Positions 23,325 through 35,793 of a stretch of DNA of 64,000 nucleotides are shown piece after piece. The notes beneath the pieces are model-generated. The model did no database searches. It was given only the letters and a program-made list of their open reading frames with translations, and had not been told where the DNA came from. This DNA is from Dromiciops gliroides. Taxonomy: Eukaryota; Chordata; Mammalia; Microbiotheria; Microbiotheriidae. The position numbers and the translations under genes are program-made. The stretch covers positions 4,180,223 through 4,244,222 of the forward strand of contig NC_057866.1 of the NCBI RefSeq assembly GCF_019393635.1, written 5' to 3'. Position 1 is the stretch's first letter; each line of letters starts with the position of its first letter.

Positions 23325-23660
23325 GTGAGTAAGGGTAGTAGTGATCATAGTAGTAGTGGAAGAGGGGGAGGAGGAGGAAGAAGACAGAAGTTATCTATCT
23401 ATCTTCCTAGCCCAGCCAAACCAGACAACTCTCTTGTCCCTCTCACACTCATTCCAGCTGCTGAATTCCCGCCTGTCTTCTACAAGAGCCAATGTCATTC
23501 CCTCCCTTTGAAAAGCCTTGCACCTCCCTGCCCTGGCATTATAACACAAATGTGGAAGGCTTCACCTAGGAGGTGGGATGAGCCTAGTGAGTCAGAACTC
23601 CCTTAGTTTGGGGGCGGAGGGGGGGGGGAGAGGGCAGCCAATTCCAGTGAATGGGAAAAT
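23325..23660. other. Low-complexity and L2-like intergenic sequence
   Basis: A gta/gga-rich tract (23325-23395) is followed by text resembling the more internal L2 3' region (ctcattccagctgctgaatt). No gene seen. Confidence 0.4.
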
Positions 23661-23778
23661 TACCAAGTATTTGAGCTGGTGACTCATCATGGGTGCTCCA
23701 CCCTTTGGAATTAGGGGATTCCTTTATGGCATATAACACTTTTAGGGAATTTGCCTTGTTCATTTCTCTGAGCTTCGC

Positions 23779-23851
23779 TTCCCTTCCCTTCCCTTCCCTC
23801 CCCTCCCCTCCCCTCCCCTCCCCTCCCCTCCCCTCCCCTCCCCTCCCCTCC
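23779..23851. repeat. (CCCTT)n/(CCCCT)n pyrimidine repeat
   Basis: Three cccttcc-type units followed by a perfect run of ctcccctccc units, all pyrimidine on the + strand. Confidence 0.95.
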
Positions 23852-24899
23852 TTCTCCTCCCCAGAGCAGTTCCCTGGGACCCTCTTCCCTTTCTGCTTCT
23901 CTGGTGCAGGTACAAGGCAGAGGAACAGAAGTGCCCAAGGCAGAGCCCAGCACTCACAAAGACCAGGCTTCATAGCCTTCTTGTGACACAGTAGCTTTGC
24001 CATGTTGCTAGCCGGACGCGTGTGTGTATTCAGATCTCACATCCCCTGGGAAGTCTAGGGTAAAGCCTCGTGTGGGGAGTGGGCAAAGCTATGCCCCAGG
24101 ACCACAAGACTGGTTAGGGACCAATGAGGGAGGGAGGGAGGGAGCTACATTGGGCGAAGCCCCTACCAGCTCTGACCTTCTATGTTCCGAGGCTCCTCCA
24201 AGCTTGGACATTCCACAGTCCGCATGGGAAGGTCCCATCCACCTCTGACAGTCCATGTTCAAAGCTCCTAGTCTGCAGTTCGGAGATATGCCACCAGAGG
24301 GCAGTGCTACCTTGGTTGGAATTGCACTGGCAAAGAAAATGAAATGTGGACACGTCCTGATTTTTTTTTTTAATTCCCTGAAAAAATGCCACGAGAGAGC
24401 CCACATGGTCATCATCAGTGCCCCAGTGCCTGATGGGAGCACCTAGGGAGGGAGGAGGGAGTCACCTGAAGAACACTGCCGATCTTAGGGGTCTAAGGCA
24501 TTGGTTCCTACTGGGTCTTTTCAGAGGGTAGTAAATGGATCCTATCCATGATCTCAGTGGTTCTTCACAAAGACCTTGTGTTGTTGTCACAGGATAGCCT
24601 GGCATAGCTCAGGGAGCACTGGGGAACTTGGGTCAAGGAAGCCCTAGACTCAGGTCCCACTTCCGGCGGCCCATGTTGGCTTTGTGATCGTCCCCAGTCA
24701 CAGAGAGGGGGTTGACCTGCACTAGGGCGGGGAGTTTCCTTATCTGGGAGTTCTCCCCCAAAGGGAAGGGATTTTCCTTAGTATTATCACCATTTTAGTG
24801 ATAAGAAAATGGGAGTAGGAGAAGCGAAGTGGCTTGTCCAGCCACAGAGGTGACACATAATTTGAACCCAGGCCTTCCTATCACTACACCCAGAGTTCA

Positions 24900-25080
24900 C
24901 GGGTGTGTCATCACTCAGTTGTTTCAGTCGTGTCCGACTCTTCATGACCCTAAATGTCCTGGAGTGTTTTTCCATTTCCTTCTTCAGCTCGTTTTACAGG
25001 TTTGGAAACGGAGGCAAACTGGTGGAGTGATTTGACCATGGTGTCTGAGGCCAGAACTTGGGAAGATGACCACCTTTCTG
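24900..25080 (+). repeat. RTE/BovB-like LINE or MAR1-type SINE 3' end
   Basis: Contains gtttcagtcgtgtccgactc then ttcatgaccc and a 'ggagtgtttttccatttccttcttcagctc' type stretch, the shared 3' end of BovB/RTE LINEs and the SINEs they move. Ends in MIR-like ggaaacggaggcaaactggt. Confidence 0.65.
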
Positions 25081-25199
25081 ACTCAGGGCCAGCGCTGTGG
25101 CTGAACAAGTCACTTCACTTCTCCTCCTTCCTTATCAGTAAAATGGTGATAATAAGTAAAATCTCTTCCTCTTAAGGTGATTTCATTACTGTAGAAGAC

Positions 25200-26100
25200 T
25201 CCCAGGTGAGGAAACTCCTGCTACCAATTCAGGTCAGATATTTACTAGCTGTGTGACCTTGAGCAAGTCCCTTAATCACTGCCTGCCTCAGTTTCCTCCA
25301 TGTAACACGGGGATCCAATGAGAGAATGTTTGCAAATCGCTTCGCATGGGGCCTGGTTGATAGTGCACCTTATAGACTTTGGTTGGTCTAATGTTGTCGT
25401 GGTCACTTACCTAAGCTGGGAACCTGGGTGACTAGGAGGATGGTGGTGCCCTGCACATAGCCCCAGGAAAGGCTGGAGTAGGGGGAAGATAATTAATAAA
25501 AATAAGAGTCCTAAAAACTTGAGGAGTCAGTGGACATCACTCAGGTCTCCTGTCCCTCCAGAAGTTTCATTGACATTTCCTTACAGATATCTCTGTTTGA
25601 GATGGTCCCATAAGAGCCCATTGGACGGGGGGAGGGGGAGTAGCAGATGAGAGAAGTGGGGGGGGGGGCTGGGAGAGCCAGAGGAGAGCAGGTAAATCCT
25701 CTCATGGGCTCACACAGAAGAAATGTGAAGAACAGAAATGAGGTCAAAGAACTGGGACAAAAGCTAGGGCAGGGAGGGGAAGTGTGAATAAGATGCCAGA
25801 TTTTCAGAGTGATGACCTTGAACAGAGAATCACCTTGACACTGCATCTATTCAGGGAGGAAAGATGGGATAATCAAAGACTCATAACAATGCCAGGGGAA
25901 CAATGATAGAGAGACAAGGGGTAGAACCAGTCTAGGAAGTCCATTATAGTCAGGAGCCCGTGCAAGTCAGATCAGCTGGTTTCAAATACCACTAATGCTC
26001 TTGATTACAAGTCCCTGGGCTTTTGTTTTCTCATTTGAAAAAGGAGGAGGTTGGACTCAGAGGTCTCTAAGATCCCTTAGATGTCTGATTCCATGAACCA
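25200..26100 (+). repeat. Two MIR/CORE-SINE fragments with unassigned sequence between
   Basis: One at about 25225-25380 (ctagctgtgtgaccttgagc ... cctcagtttcctccatgtaa) and one at about 25930-26100 (agatcagctggtttcaaata ... ggaggttggactcagaggtc). The middle, about 25390-25920, holds nothing recognised. Confidence 0.6.
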
Positions 26101-26327
26101 AGAAATGGAGAGGTGCTCTGCCTGAACTATATTTTCACAAGCACCTTTCTGACAACAGCCCCATGAGATAAGCTGTGGAAGTCCCCCTTTCACAGATCAG
26201 AGATCTGAGAGGATCAGAGAGAAAAAATGATTTGCCCAGCCAGACTATCAGAGATGAAATGCAAACTGGATCCCAATTCCAGTGTTCTTTGACTGATGCC
26301 ACATTGCCTCTCAAATATGAGGCTTCA

Positions 26328-26509
26328 GGGGGCAGCTAGGAGGCGCAGTGGATAAAGCACTGGCCCTGGATTCAGGAGGACCTGAGTTCAAATCTGGCCT
26401 CAGACACTTGACACTTGCCAGCTGTGTGACCCTGGGCAAGTCACTAAACCCTCATTGCCCTGCAAAAAAGAAGGAGGAGGAGGAGGAGGAGGAGGAGGAG
26501 GAGGAGGGA
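26328..26509 (+). repeat. WSINE1-type SINE with expanded (GGA)n tail
   Basis: Sense SINE from gggggcagctaggaggcgca to ctcattgccctgcaaaa, whose tail has expanded to about twelve GGA units at 26473-26509. Confidence 0.9.
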
Positions 26510-26599
26510 GTCAATAGAAGTCAGGTTGTTGTGGGCAATCACATGTATAAAGTGCTTTGCAAACCTTAAAGCACCACATAAATCCTGGCTGTTCTTCAG

Positions 26600-27140
26600 T
26601 TCAGCCTCCTCATTCATAAAATGAGCCGCTTGGACCTGACAACTGCCAGGGTCTCTCCTTGCTCTGTGTTTAGTTCTCCATCCCCCTCATTTCATAATTC
26701 TTTCAGTGCACACGTTCCCTTTCTATCACTTCTTACATGCACATCTTGTTAATATTATACTGCTACCATTCCACCTTCTATAGTCCTTGGGGTAACCTGA
26801 AATTTTGATTGCTCTGGAGAGCCTCATGCTCCAGGATTCTCTCCAATATAGATCAAGAAGACTGGTTGAGTTCCTAGCCTAAGCCACCATTTCATGAGGT
26901 ACTCTGGCTAGCTACGCTCACTTCACTCCTAATTCAACTTCCTCTCCAAACTTCCATCCCACCAATCTTGCTCCATTTAGCTACCTTTCTCCCAGTTCCC
27001 TCCTTTCTAGTACCTCTTATTGTGTTGTTTTCCCTCATTAAAATGTAAATTGCTTAAGGATAGAAATCGTCTTATTTGCTTATATTTGCATCTCCAGCAC
27101 TTAGTCCAGTCCCTTCTACATAGTAAATACTTGACCAAGG
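26600..27140 (+). repeat. L2 LINE 3' region (sense)
   Basis: ttagctacctttctcccagt and attgcttaaggatagaaatc, followed by catctccagcacttagtcca, follow the L2 3' order. Very diverged in its left half. Confidence 0.55.
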
Positions 27141-27289
27141 CCCTACCCTAGCTATCTAAGATCAGGTATATGTTCATGTGGAAGATGGGCCCTTTAAATC
27201 AGCTTGCATTGTCTCTTGAATTAAGAAAAAAAGAAGTAACAGATTAGTTCACCACAATGCTCATTGAGTACTTTAAAATGTGAATGATA

Positions 27290-27610
27290 ATAACCAGATA
27301 AATACACATTAAAATATTCCTTAAGTATCCACTCATCTAGCAAAGATGCTGAAAATTGTTAGGATTAGGCCAACAGGAATACGAATTTACTTGCAGCAAA
27401 ACTGGAATTGATTCAGCCATTCTGGAAAGTATTATCCAAAAGAGTTATCCAACTGTTTGTTCCAACTGACCCCAAGATTTCACTACTATGACTATATCCC
27501 AAGGAGATCACTAACAGCCAGAAGAAATCCATCAGTACAAAAAAGTCATACCAGTTTTGTGCAAAATAGCTCTATTGATAAATACCAACACGGAGAGGCA
27601 CAATAAATAT
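27290..27610 (+). repeat. Old L1 ORF2 3' fragment (sense)
   Basis: The order ggaattgattcagccattct, 'ccaactgaccccaagatttcactactatg' type text and tatatcccaaggagatcact copies the L1 ORF2 C-terminal coding region, with many changes. Confidence 0.65.
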
Positions 27611-28019
27611 TCCTGAAATCTCTGTAGGAATACATCATGATCCTTTTCTAGGTTGCAACCATTTCCTATGCCTGTCATCTAGACTTCTGACTTTCTGACA
27701 GCACATGTCAATTTTATGACCTATAAACTGTAAAGGGAGAAGAAAGCTAAAATAATGATGGAAACACTCACTTCCTAGCAGAAGTTCACACATCTACAAG
27801 AACAACTCATAGAAATCAAAGCCCTGTTCCTGCCTAGCAGATGCTTCTTACAGAACAAAAATGGGAAGACTATAATCAGAAGGCAATAGACAACAAATAA
27901 TGAAATAAATAGAGATGCTGGCTGCAGGAGTGATAGCCAGCATTCTTGGCCAGGAAACTGATGACTGCAAATTACATAGACTGCTCTGAAGAAGAGATCA
28001 GAACTGTCCTCTGGAGGGG
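27611..28019. other. Unassigned intergenic sequence
   Basis: No gene or recognisable repeat. Short frames lack similarity to known proteins. Confidence 0.3.
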
Positions 28020-28036
28020 CAAGGCAGCACAATTAT

Positions 28037-28096
28037 TATTAGTTTTTTTTTTTTGCAGGGCAATTGGGGTTAAGTGACTTGCCCAGGGTCACACAG
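28037..28096 (-). repeat. Severely 5'-truncated SINE (antisense)
   Basis: Only the last 60 bases of the SINE with its T run, flanked by a perfect 17-bp duplication caaggcagcacaattat (28020-28036 and 28097-28113). Confidence 0.9.
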
Positions 28097-28670
28097 CAAG
28101 GCAGCACAATTATGTCATCGTTGTGAAAAGCAAATGGATTCAATAGACTTCAATATGCATTTTTTATTGGATTGTCTGGAAATAATAATGAAAAAAGCAA
28201 AGAAAAATCATCAGTCCTTAGACTAATAGAAAGTGTCTTAGAAGAAATTCCACAATGACAGAACACTAGGATCAATCCCTCCTAAAAGAGAATTAATTGA
28301 ACTCAACTATCCTGCTAGTTTACTTCAAAAGTAGAGTTCAGAAAATAAATGCTGAAATTCTTCCATCTTTTGAGAGAGTGATGATATTATCTGTTTGGAT
28401 ACCACCTTCATCACTGCTGGACACAAACCTTCATGCGTTCTCCTGGAATGCTCCATTTCTTTCCCTGTCTCTATAGGGGAGCTATCTAAGGTGCTTAAAG
28501 AGGCTCCCGATTTATTCTATGTATGCCCTTGCAAGAAAACTAACAGGTGTTGCTCATCTGTGATGCTTCACTCTTGCTTTGTGACCAACCAACCTCCTTG
28601 GAAGATTATATCCTTATTTTTCTCATAAGATTAATGTAATGGTATTAGAGGCCCATGATTTTTTAAAAAT

Positions 28671-30792
28671 AAAAGTATTTTATTATTTTCCAGTTACATG
28701 TAGAAATAGTTTTCAACATTTGTTTATATAAGATTTCCAATTTCAAATTTTTCTCCCTCCGTCCCCTAGACAGCAGGCAATCTGACATAGGTTATATATA
28801 CATAATAACATTAAGCATATTTCTGCATTAGTCATGTTATACAAGAAGAATCAGAGCACAAAGGAAAAACCTCAAATCAGAAAACCAACAGCACCAAAAA
28901 CAAAAGAAATAGTATGGTCCAATCAGCATCCATATTCCACGGTTCCTTTATTTTTTCCTGGATTTGGAGAGCCTTTTCCACCATGAGTCCTTTGGAACTT
29001 TCTTGTTCCATTGGATTGGTGAGAAGAATCTGGTCTATCACAGTTGATCAACACATAATGTTGATGATACTGTGTATACTGTTGTTCTGATTCTGCTCAT
29101 CTCACTCATCATCAGTTCATGCAAGTCCTTCCAGCTTTCTCTGAATTCCACCTGCTCATCGTTTCTTACAGCACAATAGAATTCCATTACATTCATATAC
29201 CACAACTTGTTCAGCCATCCCCCAATTGATAGACATCCCCTCAATTTCCAATTCCTTGCCACCACAAAAAGAGCAGCTATAAATATTTTCATACATGTGA
29301 GTCCTTTTCCCTTTTTTATGATCTCTTTGGGAAAAAGACCCCAAAGTAGTATTGCTGGGTCAAAGAGTATGCACAGCTTTTTCGCCCTTTGGGCATAATT
29401 CCAAATTGTTCTCCAGAATGGTTGAATCAGTTCACAGCTCCACCAACAATGCATCAGTGTTCCAATTTTTCCACAGCTTCTCCAACATTTATTATTTTCC
29501 TTTTTTGCCATATTAGCCAATCTGATAGGTGTCAGGTGGTACCTCAGAGTTGTTTTAATTTGCATCTCTCTAATCAATAGTGATTTAGAGCATTTTTTTC
29601 ATATGGCAATAGATAGCTTTGATTTCTTCATCAGAAAACTTCCTGTTCATATCCTTTGACCATTTCTCAATTGGGGAATGACTTGGATTAATATAAATTT
29701 GATTTAGTTCCCTATATATTTTAGAAATGAGGCCTTTATCAGAAGTACTGTCCATAAAATTGTTTCCCAGCTTTCTGCCTTCCTTCTAATTTTGGATGCA
29801 TTGCTTCTGTTTGTACAAAACCTTTTAAATTTAATGTAATCAAAATCATCCATTTTGCATTTCATAATATTCTCTATCTCTTGTTTGGTCATAAACTGCT
29901 CTCCTTTCCAAAGATGTGAAAGGTAGACTATTCCTTTCTCTCCTAATTTTCCTATGGTATCACCTCTTCTATCTAAATCATGTACCCATTTTGACCTTAT
30001 TTTAGTATAAGGTGTCAGATGTTGGTCTATGCCTAATTTCTGCCATACTATCTTCCAGTTTTCCCAGCAGTTTTTGTCAAATACTGAATTCCTATCCCAG
30101 AAGCTGGGGTCTTTGGGTTTATCAAACAGTACATTACTAATGTCATTTACTACTGTGTCTCCTGTGCCTAGCCTATTCCATTGGTCCTCCACTCTATTTC
30201 TTAGCCAGAACCAGATAGTTTTGATGACTGCTGCTTCAGATTTGGTACAGCTTAACCCACCTTCCTGTGCATTTTTTTAAAAATTATTTCCCTTGAGATT
30301 CTTGACCTTTTGTTTTTCCAGATGAATTTTGTTATTATTTTTTCTAGCTCTATAAAATAATTTTTAGGTAGTCTGATTGGTATGGCATTGAATAAGTACA
30401 TTAATTTAGGTAGAATTGTCATTTTTATTATATTAGCTCAGCCTATCCATAAGCAATTGATATCTTTCCAATTATTTAGATCTGATTTGATTTGTGTGAA
30501 GAGTGTTTGGTAGTTGTGTTCATAGAGTTCCTGGGTTTGTCTTGGCAAGTAGACTCCCAAGTATTTTATATTATCTACCATTACTTTAAATGGAATTTCT
30601 CTATCTATCTCTTGCTGCTGGACTTTGTTGGTCATGTATAGAAATGCTGATGATTTATGTGGATTTATTTTATATCCTGCTACTTTGCTAAAGTTGTTAA
30701 TGGTTTCCAGTAATTTTTGAGTTGATTCTCTAGGATTCTCTAAGTGTCCCATCACATCATCTACAAAGCGGGATAGTTTTGTTTCCTCCTTG
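28671..30792 (-). repeat. 5'-truncated L1, 2.1 kb (antisense)
   Basis: Minus-strand copy bounded by agaggcccat-type duplications (28647-28670 and 30793-30815). Read on the minus strand it starts inside the reverse transcriptase catalytic region (SRFVDDVMGHLENP, where the family has FADD) and continues through the connection and C-terminal domains in three open blocks (30821-30438, 30192-29704, 29577-29038), so at least two frame breaks exist. The C-terminal block is 179 residues and near-identical in layout to the one at 5025-5636. Dead by truncation. Confidence 0.92.
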
Positions 30793-30889
30793 AGAGGCCC
30801 ATAAATTTTAAAAATTAACACAAGAAAGTAAATGTTGGAAGTGCAAAGGACTATACCTTTTAGGAGAGGAGTCCCACTTCAGAGATCCA

Positions 30890-31080
30890 TTAATGGCTCA
30901 GTGAACAAGCACGTGTTAAGTGCCTACTATTCCATACACTATTCTAGGCCCTGGGGATATAAACAGAGACATGAAACAGATCCTGCCCTCGAAGATCTTA
31001 CATTACACCAAAACACCTGGAACCTTGGACTCTGGAATTCTGGGACAAGTAGAGAATGTCTGAATTATGATCTGAATGAT
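30890..31080 (-). repeat. L2 3' fragment (antisense)
   Basis: aagtgcctactattccatac and cctgccctcgaagatcttac are an antisense L2 3' end. Confidence 0.6.
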
Positions 31081-31700
31081 TCTGAAAGTTCCTCTGCACT
31101 AAACAAATTAGCCTGCTACCAGCTTTTGACACTTTTATATTTTCAGTTTCTTTTTATTGTCTAATGTCCTTCTCTTCCCTTTGCTGTTGATCTCATTTCC
31201 TCATCTGACCTTATTTTCACCAGTGCCAAACCTCCATGACTATGGACTTAACAAAGATATTTATTTCTTGCTCTGAAAATTTAAAATACAAACTTCTAGG
31301 TTGTGTTTCAGTACAAATGATGCTAATCTTGAATTTGACTAGAAACCTGGTGCAGGTGCATTTTATATGCTAGCAGTTATGAAGAATAGCCTAGTTCTGG
31401 GGGCTGTGATACCAACCTTCTTATCATCTTAAAAATGATTTAGGTCTCCAAGAACTCTTATGACCTGATCTACTTTAAGTTAAAATAACTTTTGTGAATG
31501 CATAGATGCTCTCTTATTATGCCTTTGTCTTTCTGGACTTTAAAATAGAGATAATGCATAAGATTGCCATTGTAGTTTCTTCAGAACAGGCAGTAAGTAG
31601 GCTCAGTGGTGCTTGGCCAAAATTTTATTAATGATTTTAGTCAAGGGCAGTGAATTATTTTTATAGCAAACTCCTTCAATTCAATACAATTCCACAAGCA
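31081..31700. other. Unassigned intergenic sequence
   Basis: AT-rich; no gene seen. The far right (about 31670-31710) is a piece of antisense L2 into which the next SINE inserted. Confidence 0.35.
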
Positions 31701-31718
31701 TATATTAAAAACCTATGG

Positions 31719-31882
31719 GGGCGGTTAGGTGGCACAGTGGATAAAGCACTGGCCCTGGATTCAGGAGTTCCTGAGTTCAAATCCGGCCTCAGACACTTGA
31801 CACTTACTAGCTGTGTGACCCTGGGCAAGTCACTTAACCCCATTGCCCCGTAAAAACAACAACAACAACAACAAAAGCAACA
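31719..31882 (+). repeat. WSINE1-type SINE (sense)
   Basis: Full-length with (caa)n tail; target duplication aaaaacctatgg at 31707-31718 and 31883-31894. It splits an older antisense L2. Confidence 0.9.
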
Positions 31883-32234
31883 AAAAACCTATGGTGTCCC
31901 AGGGACTGTTCTAGGCACTACTAAAAAATAGAAAAAAAATGGCCCCTGACATCAAGGAATTTAAATTCTACTGGAATACAAATAATACATTGGGTACTTC
32001 CCAGTGATTTTTAATTAAATAAATCCAGTGTAGAATTTTTTGTAGAAATCAGAGCTGACTAGAGACTGGATCACAAGAGTTGGGAGATAATAATAAAAGG
32101 TTGATTTTACTGTGAATAGTCAGCATGGGGGAAAAGAGAGAAAAGTTAATGCATTGATTAAATAAAGAGGCAACCAAGAAGCAAGAATGCACAACCAGTG
32201 TCCATGCTTCCTTACCTGTTATGATGATCACAAG

Positions 32235-32470
32235 ATATTCATTCGCTTGTTCAACAACCATTATTAAGCACCTACTGGGTGTCAGGCACTATAATAAGTG
32301 CTGAGGATGCAAAGGCAAAAAGCCAGATGCTGCCCTCAGTGAGCTTACACTTTTGGGGTTAAACAATGAAGTACAAACAAGATTTGTGAAAAATCAGTTG
32401 GAGGCAATCTCAGGGAAGGACAGGAGGGGGACTGGCAAAGGCTGCTTGCAGCAGGTGGGGACTTGAAGGA
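32235..32470 (-). repeat. L2 3' end (antisense)
   Basis: accattattaagcacctact, 'cactataataagtgctgagg', then gccctcagtgagcttacact and ggcaaaggctgcttgcagca. Confidence 0.7.
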
Positions 32471-32569
32471 GTCAGGAGGCAGAGGGGAGGGGGGAAAGAA
32501 CTCTGGTTCCTTCTATAATCATCCCTGTATTTTCCAGCAGGTGGGGCTGAAGGAAGCCAGGAACAACCC

Positions 32570-33060
32570 CCCTGCTCCTGATTAGGATGACTGTTTTGGA
32601 AATCACTTGGGGATTAGACCAAAGTCTGACCCAGTGATCCCATGACTAAGTCTCTATGTCCTGAAGGAGGTTATTGTAAAAATTAAAAAGTCCTTTCTGT
32701 AGAAAAACAATTCGCAGGAGTGGTATTCGTAACTGCACAAATCTGGAAATTTTGTGTCCCTTGATTGTAAAATGGCTGAGTATGTTGTAGTATGGAAATG
32801 GGATGGAATATTATTGTGTGTGGTAGGAAATGATGAGTGTGAAGCATTCAGAGGGATGTGGGGAGATTATATACAGTGATTCAGGATAAAGAAAGCAGAG
32901 CCATGGAAACTATATACTTAGCAGCTTCAAGAAGGCAAATGAAGACAATTCTGAAGGGAAGCAAGATATAGGGGTGCAACAGTAGATGTGGGGTTGGTCT
33001 TAGCTCATAAAAGTTAGATTTCATGGCCTTCCTTTTTTGGGGGTGGCCCATGCTACGTAT
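32570..33060 (+). repeat. Old L1 ORF2/3' UTR fragment (sense)
   Basis: Order of words such as aaatggctgagtatgttgta, gggatggaatattattgtgt and aggataaagaaagcagagcc parallels the L1 C-terminal region; very diverged. Confidence 0.55.
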
Positions 33061-33264
33061 TTTAGCTCTCTCTGCGTTGGCTTAAGTAGCAGTTTTCAGG
33101 AAGGATGATGCTTCGTTCAAGTTGGGTGTTTATGTTTGTATGCTCAAAAAATATGTCCATGATAAGCTAATAAATGCCACATGAAAATGTTATTCCTGAT
33201 CAGCATAAGCAACATTTTCTGGCCATATGAGGTAACAACCACCTCCATGAATTCATTTCTTCAC

Positions 33265-33520
33265 TTCATTAGCCAAATATTAACTAAATGCCTACTGTGT
33301 GCCACATCCACATCCTATGGGCACCTTGGGATTGGAGTGAACACAGTAAGTACTAGATTGCAATATAGAAGATCTCAATTAGAATCTACACTCTGCCACC
33401 TGTGAGCTGTGTGACCTTGTCCACAGTCTCCTTACCTCTCTAAGCCTCAGTTTCCTCATCTGTAAAATGAAGGAGTCAGGTGGGATCATCTCCAAGGTTC
33501 CTCCCATCTTTGTGATTACA
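33265..33520. repeat. L2 and MIR fragments
   Basis: aaatgcctactgtgtgccac (antisense L2) and then a sense MIR: agctgtgtgaccttgtccac, cctcagtttcctcatctgta. Confidence 0.6.
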
Positions 33521-33599
33521 ATTCTTCATCTTGGGGAGTCCCACTATCAAGCATGGGTAAAAGACAGCAACTCAGAAACTCACTACAATACACAATGAT

Positions 33600-34290
33600 A
33601 CATTATGAGGTCCTCAGAGCTGGGTCATTTTTTCTTTGTTAACAAGGTAGTAGTGTTCCATTGAGGTGGGGGTTGGAAATAACTGTGATAGTAAATCAAA
33701 AATAAACAAAATGCATATTGAAAACAACAAAGTATTATAGAGATGGACAACCAAAGTAGAGCTCCCAAGCATGGAGAACCAAACAACTTTATGCCAAGAC
33801 CTGCAGTATGGCCCAAGGGACTGTTAAGTTCCTTCACTGTGACTGGTTCTCTATCCAATATACAACACTGCCTCTCCCTGTAGGATAGCACTTCAACAAT
33901 AAAGCAAAAGTGTGCTTAACCTGGCAACATTTGCTATCTGCCACAGAGCTGAAAAAATAGTAAGTGAGCAAAAAAAAAATGCTAAACCTCCAGAAGATGT
34001 TGCAAAGTCCATGCATTAAATTAATAATTCATGTGCTCCCCCCTCATAGCAGAGCCCCTCAGGCCCTCACCACCCATCTGCTCTATTCTTGACACAGCAC
34101 TAATGAACCTGTTATTTGGCTTCCCAGCCCACAACAGATGAGAAGGTGTAAACTATTACTCACAGGAATTAGTTATGACTCCATGGCTTTTTAAGATTTT
34201 CTGAGGTTTTCCTTATACACAACTCTTTCCCATGATTCTTTCTCCTTAATGCCAGTGTCTTCCCTCCAAGACTGTCTCCAATTTATCCTG
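33600..34290. other. Unassigned intergenic sequence
   Basis: AT-rich, with no supported gene and no repeat family that I recognise. Confidence 0.3.
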
Positions 34291-34299
34291 CATATAGCT

Positions 34300-34545
34300 T
34301 GTTTATACATGGTTGCTTGTTTTCTCTTTTAGTAGACTGGTAGCTCCTTGAAAGCAGAGACTGTGTTTTTTGAAGGAGAAAAAAGGAGAAAGAGGAAGAG
34401 GAGGAGGAGAGAGGAAGGAAGGAGAAGGAGGATGAGGACAAGAATGGGAAGGAAGACTAGTAGGATGACATGGAAGATAATCAGGAGGAGGAAAAGGGAA
34501 AGAAGAAAAGAAAGAAGGAGGAGGAGAATCAGAATCAAAGAGCCT
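34300..34545. repeat. L2 tail followed by purine-rich low-complexity tract
   Basis: ctggtagctccttgaaagca is an L2 3' end; the text from about 34375 to 34545 is nearly all A and G (agg, gaa words). Confidence 0.7.
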
Positions 34546-34739
34546 GCAACAGACTGGGGCCATTAAGTGCAGGGACAAACAGCTCTACACACCTCAGCAA
34601 CCCTTGAGGTCATTGCTTTATGAGAGCATAATATCCAAAGCATGGATCCTCCTAAATGACCCTGAAAACATAGAAAAAAGCTTGAATTGTTTTAGGTGTC
34701 CTTGTTGAAGATGGCCGGGAAGCGTGTCATGAATGTGAG

Positions 34740-35370
34740 GAAGATTGTCGTCTTGAAATGGAGAATTTCTTTGAAATCATCAACTCTTCACTTTCCCTCA
34801 ACCACCACACCCAGTCACATCAATTGCCAAATCTTAACCATGTTACCTTCATGATGCCCATCCCCTTCTCTCCACTCACAGTCACTACCCTGGTTCTGGC
34901 CCTTATGGCTTCCTTCCTGAATTCAGTATCGGAGTCACTTCCTAACTGTCCCCCGACTCCAGTCTTTCCTCTCCCCTCTTCGTAGTCAAGTACAGGCATG
35001 GCCATGTCACTCCCCTCCCCACTGAAACTTCAGGGGTTCTATACTGAGTCTTTGATAAAAGGCCCACTACCATTTGGCATTTAAGCTAGTTCAATATCTG
35101 GCCCCAAACTATCTTTCTGACTTGAAGTCACTTCCTCTCACATACTCTATCTTCCAGCCAAACTTATGACCTTACTGTGCCTTATAGGCAACATTCCTTT
35201 GTATGTGCCACCTCCTCCCCCACCCATGCCTGGAATGCTCAGTTCCCTCATATTTGCCTTTTAGAATCCATAGGTCCCTTTGATTCACAGCTCAAGCATA
35301 TTTCTCACAAGAGGCCTTGCTCCTGAAGGATTATGCTGAGTATTGCTGTGTAGGCGATTCTTGGTTGGAA
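34740..35370 (+). repeat. L2 LINE 3' region (sense)
   Basis: atctggccccaaactatctt, cctggaatgctcagttccct and attcacagctcaagcatatt follow L2 order for about 600 bp. Confidence 0.65.
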
Positions 35371-35793
35371 TGTTAGCTCCTTTGCCTTCCAAAAAAAAAA
35401 AAAAAGCCAATCATTTATTCTCTGTGAAACATCAGCATGGATCCCATTCCCTTTTTTCCTTCATGGCGCTAAATGGATATACTTATCCTCTAGACTAGAA
35501 TCACCACAGTCCATAGACAACAAACTACTTGACCCAATAAAACTGATCGTAATGATTTTTACCCCTCTTTAGGCAAACTCTTGGGAAAATATATTGATCT
35601 TCTTGGAAGTCAATGCTTTGAGCAAAGCCAGCAGTTGTGGAGTAAAGAACAGGTAGGTTCCTCCTCTGAGAAAAACTTAGGGTGGGGAGGGCAGCTAATT
35701 GCTCCCTCCATAGTACAGAAGCAGGGTTTAGCATTCTGCTTGACTCCGAAGGGCAGAACCAGTCACAACCAGTGGAGCATTAAGAGGCAAACT

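Noticed and set aside
23779-23851. CRISPR-like regular repeat
   Set aside because: It is a plain pyrimidine simple repeat with no spacers, in a mammalian genome.
26328-26509. tRNA gene suggested by A-box and B-box words in the SINEs
   Set aside because: The words belong to the SINE head; there is no cloverleaf and the copies carry CORE body and A tails.
34348-34566. Lysine/arginine-rich open frame
   Set aside because: Encoded by a purine low-complexity tract; its reverse frame is equally open.
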